From: Peromyscus leucopus
Lineage: Eukaryota; Chordata; Mammalia; Rodentia; Cricetidae
Direction of reading: 5' to 3'
Assembly (NCBI RefSeq): GCF_004664715.2
Contig: NC_051079.1
Coordinates: 63,552,527 to 63,616,526, forward strand
DNA length: 64,000 nucleotides
The notes beneath the pieces were generated by a model. That model was not told where the DNA came from, did not search any database, and saw nothing but the letters and a program-made list of their open reading frames with translations. The position numbers were made by a program, and so were the translations under genes. This document shows positions 1 to 11,419 of the stretch, piece after piece; within the stretch, counting starts at the first letter, position 1; each line of letters starts with the position of its first letter.

Positions 1-1463
1 CATCTGGGTAAGAGATGAAGCCTAAGGCCATGAGTGGAAAGAGAGGAAATCTACACGGGAAGGAAAGGATTTCTGTCTAAATCCAACAGGGGCAGCAGTG
101 GATGGAAGGGAGGGGACAAATCCTGTTTGGAGTTCCAGGCAATGGTCACCAGGATGGCATGTTGTGGGAGCTATCTCTTCTGTAGGTTGAGAGCCCCTAG
201 GGCTCTCCCTTCCTGTAGCTCGGTCCTGCCAGTTTATCTGCTACACATCCAGCTGTGCCTGATGTGTGGGGGCAGGGAGCAGCTGATAGAAAGGGTTGAA
301 TCTTCTTGGGTTAGAGCCGAATTGAAGGAGCAGCCTCAGTTCTGAAAGAAAGAAGGGGAATTCCTCGGGAGTCTTGAGACAGGTGGAGCTAAGCAGGGGA
401 ATTCTCAGGAATCTTAGAGCTGGGTGTTGGTTTCCCCCCAGGCTGCGTGTTGGAGCGTGGGTGGGGTGAGAGCTGTCAAGTGAATCCTTTGGGCAGCACC
501 CAGCAGCAGGGCGCTCTCATTGGCCGACCCAGATGCCAGCTGGCCTCTGTGTTGGATGCTGTGGTCCTGGGGAGTACCTGTGAGCATCTCTCCAGGCTGC
601 TTTGCCCCATCCTTTCACGTCTGAACAGGGGAGAACAATCCAGGGTAGAAGTGCACCCCATCAGGCTACACAGTCCCAGAGCTGGCAGAAGCCACCTAAC
701 AGCGCTTCTCTACCCTTCTTCCGCTCGGTCAGTCTCAGAGTTTCCATGACAGCTGGCGGAGCTGCCTCCTCCACTCAGGCATTCCCCCAGAGGCTCCCTG
801 GGCTGGAGGCAGACCGTTCCACTCTTGGGGAGCTGGGATTGCTGGCAAGTTCTTAGTGTGTGTGGCTGAGCTACATTCTGCACCTATGCTGCCCCCACCC
901 ACTCCACCCCTGCTCCCGCCTTCTGCTCTCTGTACTGCTTCCCTTTCTGTATAAAGAACAGCTCTCCTGGCGGTGTCCATGTGACGGTCACCTGCCTGTC
1001 CTCCAGGTTCATTCTGAACATCCCGTGTCTTCCCCCTTCTTCCTCTCTCATGGCTGCCCAACAGCAGACTGATAACGACAGTCCTTGCTGACAAGGGAAG
1101 AGCACTCTGGGGTCCTTAGAGGGCATTTGCATTTGGAGGTCAAGGGCGCAATCTTTTCTGTTTGCTGGAAACTTGCTAAAAGCCAGGCTGTGACCATTCA
1201 CATCCTCTCAAAGGTATAGTCTCGGCCCGGGAAAGCCTTCACACTGGAGCAAAGCTGACCGGCAAGCTTCTGGTCCACCCTGCCCTGGCCATGGCTCTGT
1301 GGACTCGCGGTCAGCTCTGCCTGTGCCATTCCAAGCAGCCACCCAGGCTGGTTCGTTATGTGGGCAGAGCAGCCACGACTGAAAACATGTGGTCTCAAAG
1401 GAAGTCAGGGCGACCTCCTCTAATTCCTTTCCCAAGATTTTTTCATAACCCATTCCCTTTCTT

Positions 1464-1466
<3 letters not shown>
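1..1466. other. Unassigned sequence, no gene seen
   Basis: Mixed-composition sequence with no repeat I recognise. Open frames here are short (up to about 120 codons), occur in overlapping frames on both strands, and show no domain, signal peptide or family resemblance. I see no exon that I can support. Confidence 0.5.
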
Positions 1467-1515
<49 letters not shown>

Positions 1516-1580
1516 TTTAAATATATTTATATATAATATATTTAAATGTATATGTATACATATTTATATTTGCTTTTATA
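1467..1580. repeat. (TA)n microsatellite with AT-rich palindrome
   Basis: Alternating TA runs from 1467 to 1512. It is followed by an AT-rich inverted repeat with 12-bp arms at 1515-1526 and 1536-1547 (ATTTAAATATAT and its exact reverse complement) around a 9-bp spacer. It could extrude as a small hairpin. Confidence 0.95.
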
Positions 1581-1890
1581 AGCAAACACCACAGCCTGGG
1601 TGATTCAGACAGAATGGGAGGTTTTATAGGTCCTGATTCTGGAGGCTGGGGAGCCCAGGTGCATGGCCGCCACTCTGGTGAGGACCTCTTCCCTGTGGTG
1701 TAACAGGGATGAAGGACATCACCGAACAGACCAGCTCAGGTCTCTGTTTCTCCGCCTCTAACCACTGATTCCAGCAGGGCATTCCCACCTCCGCGACCTC
1801 GTCTAATTAGTCCCGAAGGCTTCCCTCTAAGTACCATTAATATATGGATTGGAGGATTTAATTTTCAGCACACGAAGCCTCAGGGGCTGC
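1581..1890 (-). mobile_element. Ancient MaLR-like LTR fragment
   Basis: On the plus strand the order of words is that of a reversed MaLR/MLT LTR: 'cagcctgggtgattcagaca', then 'tctggaggctgggg', 'ctctggtgaggacctcttcc', and near the far end 'cattcccacctccgcgacct' and 'gtctaattag'. The copy is heavily diverged, so the subfamily is open. Confidence 0.45.
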
Positions 1891-3541
1891 CTCCAATCCA
1901 TAGTGATGTCTTCCATCATGTGAAGTCCCTCCTGGGACCACCCCACCCAGCTCTTTGTCTTTCAGGGACCTTGTGCCTGTCTGAGGAGCAGAAAGGGGGT
2001 TCAATTTCCAGTCGGGGCCACGGGTCTGGTCCTGGCCCTGCCACTTCCCAACTGTTTAGTCCCAGAACTTCAGTGTTTTCAGATGCCCTGTTCTGACTGC
2101 CTATGGTTCCTCCTTCAGGCAGAAAAGTCTGCTTTTCCTTTCTAGAGCCTGCATGCTCCCTGCTGTTCCAGCTCCATTCCACGGGGAGACTACTGTTTGC
2201 GACTCACTTACCAGGCACACATGACTGATATGCCTAACTCGTGGAAGGCCTAAGCTACTAGTCCCAACTCTGGCTTCAGCTTTCAGATCACGTGGGAAGC
2301 CCGGGGCCTTTGCTTCCCCTCCCCGGCTCCTCCCAGACTTCCTGGTGGACTGTCTGGTGTAGTTAGACTGGGGTGGGGCTCCAGCATCTCTGTTCTCAAA
2401 GCTGTCCAGGGGACCTTAATGTGTTTCAAACCTGGAACCTTTTCAGAAATGCCTCTGTCTCCAGCTCTGCCGCTGGTGGTGTGAGTCTCACCAAGGCAAC
2501 AGCGGCCGCCAGGAGGGGCATTGCAGGGCCAGATGCAAAATTTGACTGTCCGCTCTCACAGGCAGAAAGTATGTGGCAGGTTTCCTGGGTACCCTACAAC
2601 ATTTGGCTTTTGGGATGAGTCCTTTTCACCCCCTCCGTGTGGTCTTTGAGGCTTCCCTCAGCCTGTGTCTGTTTCCCATATGTGGTCAGCAAATCCATTT
2701 GGGAGGTAGATAGAGGATAAAAAAACAAAGAAAGATCTCCAATTCCAGATAGTATTGATGTGTCTAAGAGTAGACAGAGCAGCTACACTTTATCTTCGCT
2801 TCCCTGAAATTGCCAGGCTCTGCTCACAGGGCCTTTGCTTGTGCTGTCTCTGCCTGGTGTTCTGTATCCTCCCTGTGGTCCCTTCCCTTCCCCTGGCTCG
2901 TTCCCATTTACCCAGCTGCTCAGGGGCAGGCAGACTGTTTCAGCCCCACCCACATCCTCCGCCACCCGCTTCTCTCTCCCACTGCTCTGGTGTCTTAACC
3001 AGAGCAGGGAGGCAGAGGAGAACCACGCCTGGTTTGAACATGTAGCCTCCTGCATCCTCTGTTTCTTCCCCTAATTTTCCTTGTTTCATGCCAGAGGAGG
3101 CCAAGGATAACTTTTTTCTGTTTACCTCCTTGAGGGTTGTGAGGATCGGGTGAAAGGGTGGCTACTTCTTAAAGAGGGAGTGATCAACACACATCAGCCA
3201 TTCTCTTTCTTCTCAGAGCTAGAGCAGGAAGGGGGGGCCCAGAGTGTGGTGACTTTGAGGACAGAGCAACCCTTAGTCTTTCCCTGTGGACACATGGCCC
3301 CCCTCCTCCAGAAGTGTCTAGATAAGATGGCACCTCCTCAACCCAGGAGAACTTTCCTATCTCCTCTGCTCTCCCCTTGCCCCTTCATCCTAGTGACAAG
3401 CAATGGCTTACCATCTCCAATATTCTGCTCCTCTGCAGGCTGTCCTGGACCTCAGTTCCTGCTCAGTTGCCCTGCTCATTGAGTGGGATGGGGAGATGGC
3501 CTCCCTGTTCCCTAGACACAGGACAAAGACAGATGTCACAG
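1891..3541. other. Unassigned sequence
   Basis: About 1.65 kb, rather GC-rich in places, with pyrimidine-rich runs around 2840-2990. No repeat family, exon or RNA gene is recognised. Overlapping short frames on both strands are of the length expected by chance at this GC content. Confidence 0.5.
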
Positions 3542-3560
3542 CAACAACAACAACAACAAC

Positions 3561-3609
<49 letters not shown>

Positions 3610-3619
3610 ACACACACAC
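3542..3619. repeat. Compound (CAA)n(CA)n microsatellite
   Basis: CAA trinucleotides run from 3542 to about 3562 and pass directly into CA dinucleotides to 3619 with one CATA interruption. The poly-Thr-His and poly-Cys-Val frames across it are artefacts of the repeat. Confidence 0.97.
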
Positions 3620-5649
3620 TGCTTTTTGTTTCTGGAAAGAACCTAAGAGCTTAAGAGTGAGTCTGTATTGCCCAGGAGAGATCCAGGAACTGGAGTGCTG
3701 TGGGAATGAGGTCAGGACAGAGACAGCTGTGGAAAAGAAACACTCCTCCCCACCTCTGAAGGCTGGCTTTGCTGGGGGATGCTGCTACTCTCAGGGAAGC
3801 GAGAGGTCAGCCTCCCAGATACCCTGACTCCCTGGCTCTGGGTCTCAGCTGCCTCATTTGACGACGTTCACTGAAATTATCCCTAAAGCACTGGCAGCTG
3901 AGTAGTGTGATGTGGCCTTGGTTTGGGTCATCAACAGGGTGGGAGCACTTCAGTGACAGAAACCTAGGCAAAGTACCATGGAGTGGCTCATGTGGCCCTA
4001 TGAACTGGAGTCTCAGTGTGGTGGTGAAGGTCAGGATGAATGAGCTTGCGTGGAAATGGTCTGGGACCACTCCAGGGACCCCTTGCCACCACACTGATAT
4101 CCACTGCCATCTCTACCCACCAGAAAAGATTGGTGTCCTGGATGGCAAGAACCATGGCCAGCTCTGTACCCAGCTCCAGTTTCAGGTATCAGTCACTGCT
4201 ACCTAGATACTAGGACATTTGGTGGCTCATAGAGACAATGGAGAGTTTATGTTTCCTAGATGTTGACACTGACCGCACCCAAAGGAAGGCATGCACTTTC
4301 TACAGGACCATATCCATATTCCAGGCAGCAGAGCCTGACCCAACCCAGTGACATTTCATCCTGTTAGTGAGCTTGTAAACAGAAGAGGAATTCATGAACT
4401 CCAGCTTTCTGCCTTCCTGCAGGACATTAGCGGCATTGATTTTTAGCCATGATGTATGCCATTTGCAATGACTTCTGATGGGAAGAGACAATACCGTTTG
4501 GAACCTGGGAGGTTTAGCATATCCAGTGACTGCCCAGTGGGGCAGCAATGCCAAGCCGTGCTCTCAAGCACCTTGTCATTAGGTGACAGGGTTGACTCGG
4601 CGGCAGCCTGCTGTCTGCCAGTAACAGCAGCCCTTCCCAGCCCAGAATGAATTCCTTGGGGGCCAGGGACATGGAAAGAGGAAGGGACAAGAAGAGACAG
4701 TAAACAGCAGGTTGTGGTAGAGCTCTGGGCAGGAGGAACAGGAATCCGGGTCCCCAACCAGACAAGTAACATTTTATTTCTAAAATGTGCGCAAGAGGGG
4801 AACACACCATCATGTTAAGCCATGGTGATGCCGGGCAGGGTTGCCAATGCTACCTCTCTGACTCAGGATTTGTCAACACAGTTGGCATATTTTAGGGTTA
4901 AGCAAAAATGTAAGAGAGAGAAACAAGGTGTGGAACCATGTATCTAGCTGGGCATTCAACAATTGGGCAGATAACGTCATATCCTTTGAAGGCCCCACGA
5001 GTAGAGCAGAGACAAGCTACACCTGTCATTCTTTGCCCTTTTCTGGTTTGCCCATGTTCTACTAAGGCTTTTAAAAACAACGAGAGTATCTTCCAATGTG
5101 TAGGACAAAGAGGAGAAAAACAAGAGACCTCAGGGGTCAGTGAGAAGCAGGCAGGGGAGAGGTTTCTGAGTGTAGGAACTCAGCTTGGATTCTTGACGGT
5201 GACATTGGGCAGATGCTTCAAGGTTCCGTCATCGAGGAACACTTTCTGTGGCCCATGCTTTTCTATGTAAGAACAGGGAGAACAATGCCCAGGGCAGGCA
5301 TCCCTTCTGCCCCTTCCTTCAGCAAGCTGACCGTGGAGGAGCCCACATCTGGGGTGCCTGCTCCTACCTAAGCTGCCGTCTAAAGCGAGGAGGAGAGGAA
5401 ATAGCAGAGGTGAATGCAGAAGTAGCAGATCCTTCGGAAGAGACCGAGGCTGAAATCTTGGCAGCTAAAGACTCAGCTAGCATGGAGCTAGGATGGCTTG
5501 CTCAGCCCTCCCCTGCACTAGGAGACAGCTCGAACAATGTGTTTCGGAGCTGGAGGTAGTGAAGCGCTTAACGGGGGACAGAAGACAGGGACCTGGGAAG
5601 ACCAGCCTCAGCTACATGAAAGGATGTGAGACAGATCAGCAAGTGTGTG

Positions 5650-5652
<3 letters not shown>
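3620..5652. other. Unassigned sequence
   Basis: Two kilobases with no recognisable mobile element or gene. A weak MIR-like string near 3835-3910 (words like 'ggtctcagctgcctcattt') is too short to call. Short frames on both strands have no family resemblance. Confidence 0.45.

Positions 5653-5703
<51 letters not shown>
5653..5703. repeat. (GT)n microsatellite
   Basis: About 25 uninterrupted GT dinucleotides. Likely length-polymorphic. Alternating purine-pyrimidine, so capable of forming Z-DNA. Confidence 0.97.
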
Positions 5704-5704
<1 letters not shown>

Positions 5705-6132
5705 TTCCTGCTTCACCTGGAGGTGGGGGGCAGTTGCAGCTGGTCCCTCTCAGCAGATGCAAAGCTTAAGCTTGGCAGGTCCTCTTACAAGGCCTTGCTT
5801 GCTGTACCCAGCAGGGCAGGAGCTCCATATTCAGCTGGGAATTGTGTTCGCTCTCAGCATCCACACCCGAGGAGCTGGCCTGGGGCTTCTGTCAAGGGAT
5901 CTCTGTGGAGGCCCACGTTGTAATGTGATCCAAGAGAAAGCCACCTGGGAATGGGCTTTGGAGTGGGGGTGGACACAGAATTAATTTAATTAAGTCCTGC
6001 TTTGGGGACCAGGCTAAATTTAGCAGTTGCTTTGGCTGCTGGCTTCACTGGGTCCCTGCAACTCCCTCCAGTCTGCCTGCTTCTGCAGGTGATTAATTCC
6101 TACTCCAGGCTGGCCTGTGCGCGCATATGCGT

Positions 6133-6133
<1 letters not shown>
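5704..6133. other. Unassigned spacer with AT-rich homeodomain-type core
   Basis: No mobile element is recognised. An AT-rich stretch at 5979-5994 contains TTAATTTAATTAA, and GATTAATTCC lies about 100 bp downstream. Homeodomain proteins bind TAATTA-type cores, so this could be a conserved element, but base composition alone cannot show that. Confidence 0.3.

Positions 6134-6178
<45 letters not shown>
6134..6178. repeat. (CA)n microsatellite
   Basis: About 22 uninterrupted CA units, preceded by a short alternating GCGCATATGCGTG run that extends the purine-pyrimidine alternation. Confidence 0.97.
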
Positions 6179-6180
<2 letters not shown>

Positions 6181-6727
6181 CTGCAGACTGCCTGGGCCCC
6201 TCTGCAGCCTCTGCTGTTGTTCCCTCCCTGGTCTCCTGGGGCACTGCACTGCTGCCTTCTCCAGCGAGCTGAACACAGCGGCTGCCTCGTGACTCCTGCA
6301 GTGGCCCAGCACACCCACTCCCAGAGCCAAGCACCTCACCGAGGAATCATGGTTGCCGTGGGCCCAGATCCCACGCTGCCTTCCCTTCATTGTTCTCAGA
6401 GGAGTCTTAAAGACAGGTTGGAAGCATGCGGTGCTCTGGACCGCAGTGACTGGGACTGGTGTCGGCTTGTGGCGGAGAGGAGGAGATGGAAGAGCGGCGT
6501 CTCTGCCACACCTCACGGTCAAGGGTGCGTTCTGCCCCTTCAACATTCGCACTTGGCTTTCTCAAACTTCAGATCATTTTTTCCCCGTTTTCTACTGTTA
6601 CTGTCCCCCCCCCCCTTTTCAGACCATACTAAAGCGCGTTAGAATCTCCATCAGTTGTAACAGTCTGAAAAATAACTAGATGAGAGATGAGCAAGTCATA
6701 AACACCAAGTGGTGATGCAGGGTGACT
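6179..6727. other. Unassigned sequence with poly-C tract
   Basis: No element recognised. A run of 11 C lies at 6605-6615. The open frame on the plus strand begins inside the CA repeat at 6127 and carries a poly-His-Thr tract, which argues against real coding. Confidence 0.45.
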
Positions 6728-6870
6728 GTGTGTTTGCGTTCACCCAAATTCATGCACTGAAGCTGGAACCCCCAATACCAGGGTGATTGGAAGTGGGGCT
6801 CTTAGAAGTGATCGTGGGGCTGAGCAGGGTGGAGGCCCTACCTGCCGGGATCTAGCTGTAGAAGCAGGTG
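6728..6870 (+). mobile_element. Ancient MaLR/MLT-like LTR fragment
   Basis: Words in the order of an MLT/MST-type LTR start: 'acccaaattcatgcactgaa', 'ctggaacccccaata', 'gggtgattggaagtggggct', then 'gtggaggccct'. Short and diverged, so only the broad class is offered. Confidence 0.45.
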
Positions 6871-7164
6871 GTGTCTCCTGGCTCGGGGCTGAGTGAGCAC
6901 AGGCCTGCCACTCAGGAAATGACAGGCATCCCTAGGAGCGGAGCTGCTGGGGTGAGCTAGCCAGTGTTCCCTCACATATTACCGCTGTCCTCGGGCCAGT
7001 TCTGGTGTTATCTGGGGCCCTCTGGAAGGCAGGCACCTAAATTCAGACTCTTTTCTTCCAGGTCCCTTTAGGGGCTGCTGCTTTGAGGGTCACAGAGACT
7101 GCAGGCCATGGCCGAAAGCTTTCGAGGCAAGGAAGGACCAGTCTCGAACATCTTTCTGTCCTTA

Positions 7165-7310
7165 TTAGTAGTTTGACTGGGCAAGTGGCTTAACCTCTTG
7201 GGTCTCATTTTTCCCACACTACAAAATGGGACAATGGTACCGTCTCCCTGTTTGCAATCAAGTATGTGCAGTGACCAGAGTATTATAAGTGCTTACAGAT
7301 GGTAGCAGGT
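7165..7310 (+). mobile_element. MIR SINE
   Basis: Carries the recognisable MIR core: 'ctgggcaagtggcttaacct', 'gggtctcatttttcccacac', 'acaaaatgggacaatggtac', and the 3' end 'tataagtgcttacagatgg'. MIR is an ancient tRNA-derived mammalian SINE. This copy lacks its 5' promoter half. Confidence 0.7.
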
Positions 7311-7376
7311 TTTTAAAATGTTTTCTTTTAAAAGATCTGTCTTTCTATCTTGTCTGTCTACTACCTATCTATTGAT

Positions 7377-7378
<2 letters not shown>

Positions 7379-7426
<48 letters not shown>
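7379..7426. repeat. (GT)n microsatellite
   Basis: 24 GT units at the tail side of the adjacent minus-strand B3-type SINE. It probably grew from the A/CA-rich SINE tail. Confidence 0.97.
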
Positions 7427-7430
<4 letters not shown>

Positions 7431-7547
7431 GATAGGTCAGAGGACAGCTTAGGGGTGTTGGTTCTCTCCTTCCCCCACATGGCTTCCTAGGATGGAACCC
7501 AGATTGTCAGGCTCAGCAGCAAGCACCTTTACCCACTCAGCCAATCC
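7427..7547 (-). mobile_element. B3-type SINE (B2 superfamily)
   Basis: Reversed B3 words: 'ggtcagaggacagctt', 'ggttctctccttcccccac', 'cagattgtcaggctcagcag', 'caagcacctttacccactca', ending 'gccaatcc'. The tRNA-like Pol III promoter end is on the right, so the element points left. Confidence 0.75.
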
Positions 7548-7595
7548 ATGGTTCAGCATGTGTATTTTTTAATTTGTTTAAATAGTTGTTTAAAT

Positions 7596-7704
7596 TCTCT
7601 TTCTGTCTCTGTCTCTCTGTCTCTGTCTCTCTCTGTCTCTGTCTCTCTCTCGATATATATATATATATACATACATACATACATACATACATACATACAT
7701 ACAT
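7596..7704. repeat. Compound (CTGTCT)n(TA)n(CATA)n repeat
   Basis: Three adjoining simple repeats: a CTGTCT/CTCTGT pyrimidine tract to 7651, an alternating TA run to about 7668, and CATA tetranucleotides to 7704. The frames through it read as Ser-Val-Ser, Tyr-Ile and Thr-Tyr-Ile-His repeats only. Confidence 0.95.
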
Positions 7705-7856
7705 GCGTATGTGTGTGCCTACAGAGGTCAGAGTCATTAGATCCCCTGGAGCTGGAGTTACAGGCCATTGTGAGCCTCATGTGGATGTTAGGAACTGAAC
7801 TCAGGTCTTCTGAAAGAGCAGTACACTCTTTGTAACTAAGCCATCTTTCCAAGCCC
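7705..7856 (-). mobile_element. B2 SINE
   Basis: Reversed B2: 'gaggtcagagtcattagatc', 'cctggagctggagttacagg', 'tgtgagcctcatgtggatgt', 'ggaactgaactcaggtcttc', 'aagccatctttccaagccc'. The CATA/TA repeat on the left matches its tail position. Confidence 0.85.
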
Positions 7857-7857
7857 T

Positions 7858-8065
7858 CTAATTTTTAACTTTATTTATTACCTGTGTGTGTGTGAGTGTG
7901 TGTGTGTGTGTGTGTGCACATGTGTACAGGTGTGTATTTGGAGGTCAGAGCACAACTTCTGGGAGTCAGTTCTCTCCTGCTATTGTAGGTGCTGGGGCTC
8001 AAACTTGGGCCATCAGGCTTATGTAGCCTGTGCTTTTTACTCACCTACTGATGACTTGCTGGCCC
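7858..8065 (-). mobile_element. B3-type SINE with GT-rich tail
   Basis: Starts with a T-rich reverse tail and a (GT)n run (7883-7916), then 'ggaggtcagagcacaacttc', 'gggagtcagttctctcctgc', 'ctcaaacttgggccatcagg' and a head ending 'gcccag'. It abuts the B2 to its left in the same orientation. Confidence 0.75.
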
Positions 8066-9585
8066 AGGTGGCAATCATTTGGAAGAGGCTGCTTTCTCCA
8101 TTAGAGTTTGTGGGAACAGAGGTCTGCATCCTATGTGGATAGGTTAGCCGTGTCTCCAGGCTCTGGAAGCCTTGATAGATTTCCCCTAACTGCTCACCGC
8201 CATCTTCTCTCTGCCCCTCCCCCACGCCACCCTCCTCAGTCAAGGGCACTGGAGGATGGCCGGTGATTACAATGGCCGTGGTTACATAATTGTTCCATAT
8301 TTTGATTACGTATACGTCTGCAAATAAAAATTACTTCCAAGCACTTTTTAGATCTGTATTGCCACAGAAGCATTAGTGTAGTTACACAGCAAATAGGACA
8401 GATGCTGCCTGCCCAGGGGATGAAGAGGCCTTGGGACCATGGGCCTGAGTCCTGTGGAGTATTTTCCTTTGGGCCTCACTGTGCTGGGACACCTTGTCAC
8501 CTCTGAGCCCATGTGGGTTTGAACCTTCCAGAAGAAGAAGCATTTTTGTGTAGACTTAGCCTTCTTCATAGGCTCATGAGCCCAGGCCAGCTGAATAAAG
8601 AAGACACAACTGTTAATTTTTCCTCCCCAGAGGCATAATACCTTCCCTCTGGAGCCACACTTCCCTCCCTCGGGCTGTGGGATGCCTCACCCCAAGGTGA
8701 GAGGATCTGGGAGGTTCTATTTGCCTCATGCAGGGTCCAGATCCAGGACTGCAGAAGCTAGTTTATAAGCAAGGTCTTCTCAGACAAACCCTACAAGTAC
8801 AGCCACAGACTGTTCTTAGTGGAGGCATATTCTCACCAGAGATGGCTGTGCATTCATTCAGCCCAGGAGAAATTCTGTGGTGACAGAGCTAGTGTGGGCC
8901 CTGGTGGCACTAGGCACCCATCTCTTTTGGCTTTCAAGCTGGGAGCGATGACTTGAGACGCTTCTCCTGAGAGAGTCTGGAGATTGTTCCTTCTACATGT
9001 TCTAGGAGGGAATAAGTTCTTGATATATTGGTTTGGCAGGGAAGTCTGATTTCTAGCGGTTGCTTCCCCACATAGTACCTAAGAGAAGAGGGTTTTGCCC
9101 AAGGTGTCCTGTCTGTAGTCACATGGAATTTGTAGGAGGAGAATCTGGCCAGAAGCCCCACCCCTGAGGTAAAGACTTGAATTCTTGTTCAAAGAGCATA
9201 GGCTCATCCCCAGAAATAACGAGGTTAGGTCTGCAGCAAGGGCCTCTGAGGGCCATCTGGCTCTCCTTTGCAAACCACCATTGCTCACCACCCTGAAACA
9301 TGAGCCTGTCACACCTCTCCAACATGAGTGGTCCCAAAGAGAGCCCCTGTCATGGTGTGGAACCTTACAGAAAGCAAGATGGAACTGTTTCCTGAGGCCC
9401 AGTTACCACAGTCATTGGACCCCCGGGCCGGTCACCTTCCTGCCAAATATATAGCATGGCAGGGGTGGGGTGGGGAGAGGTAGGTATGACAGTATCATCA
9501 TGGTTCTGGCTTAGGTCTCCTCTCTGCCCCTTTAGTCTCTAGCTGTCATCCATTGAGCATGCACTGTGAGCTAATTACTATATAA

Positions 9586-9588
<3 letters not shown>
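8066..9588. other. Unassigned sequence with AT-rich block
   Basis: No mobile element recognised. The stretch 8255-8340 (GTGATTACAATGG, GGTTACATAATTG, TGATTACGTATACG) is AT-rich with several bZIP/homeodomain-like words. The rest shows no exon or RNA gene that I can support. Confidence 0.4.

Positions 9589-9631
<43 letters not shown>
9589..9631. repeat. (CA)n microsatellite
   Basis: About 21 CA units, directly left of a reversed B1-like fragment, so probably seeded from its tail. Confidence 0.97.
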
Positions 9632-9633
<2 letters not shown>

Positions 9634-9639
9634 TGTAAC

Positions 9640-9710
9640 CTTCCTATGTAACCAGGCTGGCTTTGAACTCACAATCTTCCTACCTCAATCTTGTGAGTGA
9701 TGGGATTGCC
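9640..9710 (-). mobile_element. B1-like SINE fragment
   Basis: Reversed B1 words: 'cctatgtaaccaggctggct', 'ttgaactcacaatcttccta', then 'gtgatgggattg'. B1 derives from 7SL RNA. Only the left part of the reversed unit is present. Confidence 0.6.
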
Positions 9711-9926
9711 AAGTGAATGATCTTTTGAAGGCACATAACCACCCTATAAGAAGGATAGCAGCCTAAATGTTGCAACCATTTTAAACAGTAATTGAATGGA
9801 CCTTTAACAAACATAGGTGACCAAGGCTTGTACTACTACCATCCCCATCCACATTGCCACCTAGCCATCAACTCCATGTGATTTAACTAATGAGTGATGC
9901 TGTGTGATGCCCTTCCTGCTACCCAT

Positions 9927-10305
9927 TGTCTTAGTTAGGGTTTCTATTGCTGTGAAGAGACACCATAACCATGACAACTCTTATAAAGGAGAACATTTAA
10001 CTGGGATTGGCTTACAGTTCAGAGGTTTAGACCATTATCATCATGGTGGGGAGCACAGCAGCATGCATGCAGACACGGTGCTGGAGAAGGAGCTGAGAGT
10101 TCTACACCATGATCTGCAGGCAGCAGGAAGAGAGAGAGAGAGCCATGGGCCTGGTTTGGGCATTTGAAACCCCAAAGCCTACCCCCAGTGACATACTTCC
10201 TCTAACAAGGCCACGCCTACTCCAGTAAGGCCACATGTCCTAATCCTTTCAAATAATGGCATTCCCTCTGAGCCTATGGGGGCCATTTTCGTTCAGACCA
10301 CCATA
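9927..10305 (-). mobile_element. Rodent MaLR LTR (MT/ORR1 group, MTD-like)
   Basis: The plus strand begins 'tgtcttagttagggtttcta' and continues with 'gctgtgaagagacaccataa', 'agttctacaccatgatctgc', 'aaaccccaaagcctaccccc', 'gacatacttcctctaacaag' and 'gcctatgggggccatttt'. These are the reversed words of the rodent MTD-type LTR. Internal-region sequence follows on its right, so this is the 3' LTR of a larger element. Confidence 0.8.
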
Positions 10306-10678
10306 TTCCACACCCTGGCCCCTATGGGCATAACATAATGCAAAATGCATTTACTCCAACTTCAAAAGTCCCCATAGTCTATAACAGTCACAACACTGTT
10401 TAAAAGTCCAAAGTTCAAAGTCTTTTTTTGATACTCATGGCAATCTCTTAACTATGACCCCCCCCCATAAAATCAAAATTAAACAGCAGATCACATACTT
10501 GCAACATACAATGGCACAGAATATACATTACCATTCCAAAAGGGAGGGAAAAGGAGCACAGTGAGGAAACACTGGACCAAAACAATACCAAAACCAGCTG
10601 GGCAAACTGCAAACTCTGCATCTCCAGGTCTGATGTCAAAATGCTCTTCAGATCTCCAACTCCATTCAGCTTTGTTGA
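10306..10678 (-). mobile_element. MaLR internal region fragment
   Basis: Continues from the LTR with a purine-tract complement ('tccacaccctggcccctatg') next to the LTR edge, as expected for a reversed polypurine tract. Reversed internal words follow, such as 'cagcagatcacatacttgca', 'acattaccattccaaaaggg' and 'aaactctgcatctccaggtc'. MaLR internal regions are non-coding passengers, and no reading frame survives. Confidence 0.7.
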
Positions 10679-10679
10679 A

Positions 10680-11345
10680 TCATCTTACTGGCCTGAACTT
10701 TTTCCTCTTATCACTGTTGTAACCCCTGAATTTAATAACATGCCTGGCACTTAGTAACTATTCATAAATATTTTTTAGTAAATACATATGTAAAAACACA
10801 ATTATGTTTTGTGAAATTAAAAATTACACCATATTTATCTTCTGTTAGGAGTTTAGTTTTCTTTGCTTAGCTAAGAGTTCTTCCATGTTGGCACATGTGA
10901 ATCTGCCTCATTCTTTTTCCCTGCTGCATGATATTGTATGGCTCATTCAATGTCTTTCTTGTTGTTGGGCCCTGAGATTGTGTCTAATTCTTTTGTCGTT
11001 GCAACCCTGAGATTAATATCCTTGAACTCATCTGCTGGGGTACAAATCTGAGAGAATAGAAGAAAGCACATATCTAGGAGTGACTTTGCTAGATTCTAGA
11101 AAGCATAGTTTTCTTTTTAGTGTGTCATACTGCCCAGCTGCGGTTCAGAGTCTTAAATCCAGTTACATCCTGAAGGAATGAGCGCGCTCACTTACCCAGT
11201 CAGTGCCTGGTACCATCTGGTCATGGGAGTGGAGTTGCTTTCTGTGTATCCTTGCGTTTGCCTGATCACTCAGTGAAGTTCCGCTAACAATCTCCAGTTT
11301 CCAATTTCAGTGAATGTTTAGTTTTTTACTATTAGATGATGTCTT
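10680..11345 (-). mobile_element. Old L1 (L1M) 3' UTR fragment
   Basis: Reversed old-L1 3' UTR words: 'aagagttcttccatgttggc', 'ctgctgcatgatattgtatg', 'ctaggagtgactttgctaga' and 'cagttacatcc'. These correspond to the familiar 'stepwise' L1M tail. Diverged, and the edges are approximate. Confidence 0.55.
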
Positions 11346-11419
11346 TTAAGATGATACTCTTAAAAAAGGACTTTCTCAGGTATATAAAAATGTAGTTGAT
11401 TTCTGTGTATATCGAACTC

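Noticed and set aside
6100..6642. Overlapping long frames on both strands around 6.1-6.6 kb
   Set aside because: Both pass through the CA/GT repeat, which contains no stop codons and inflates frame length.
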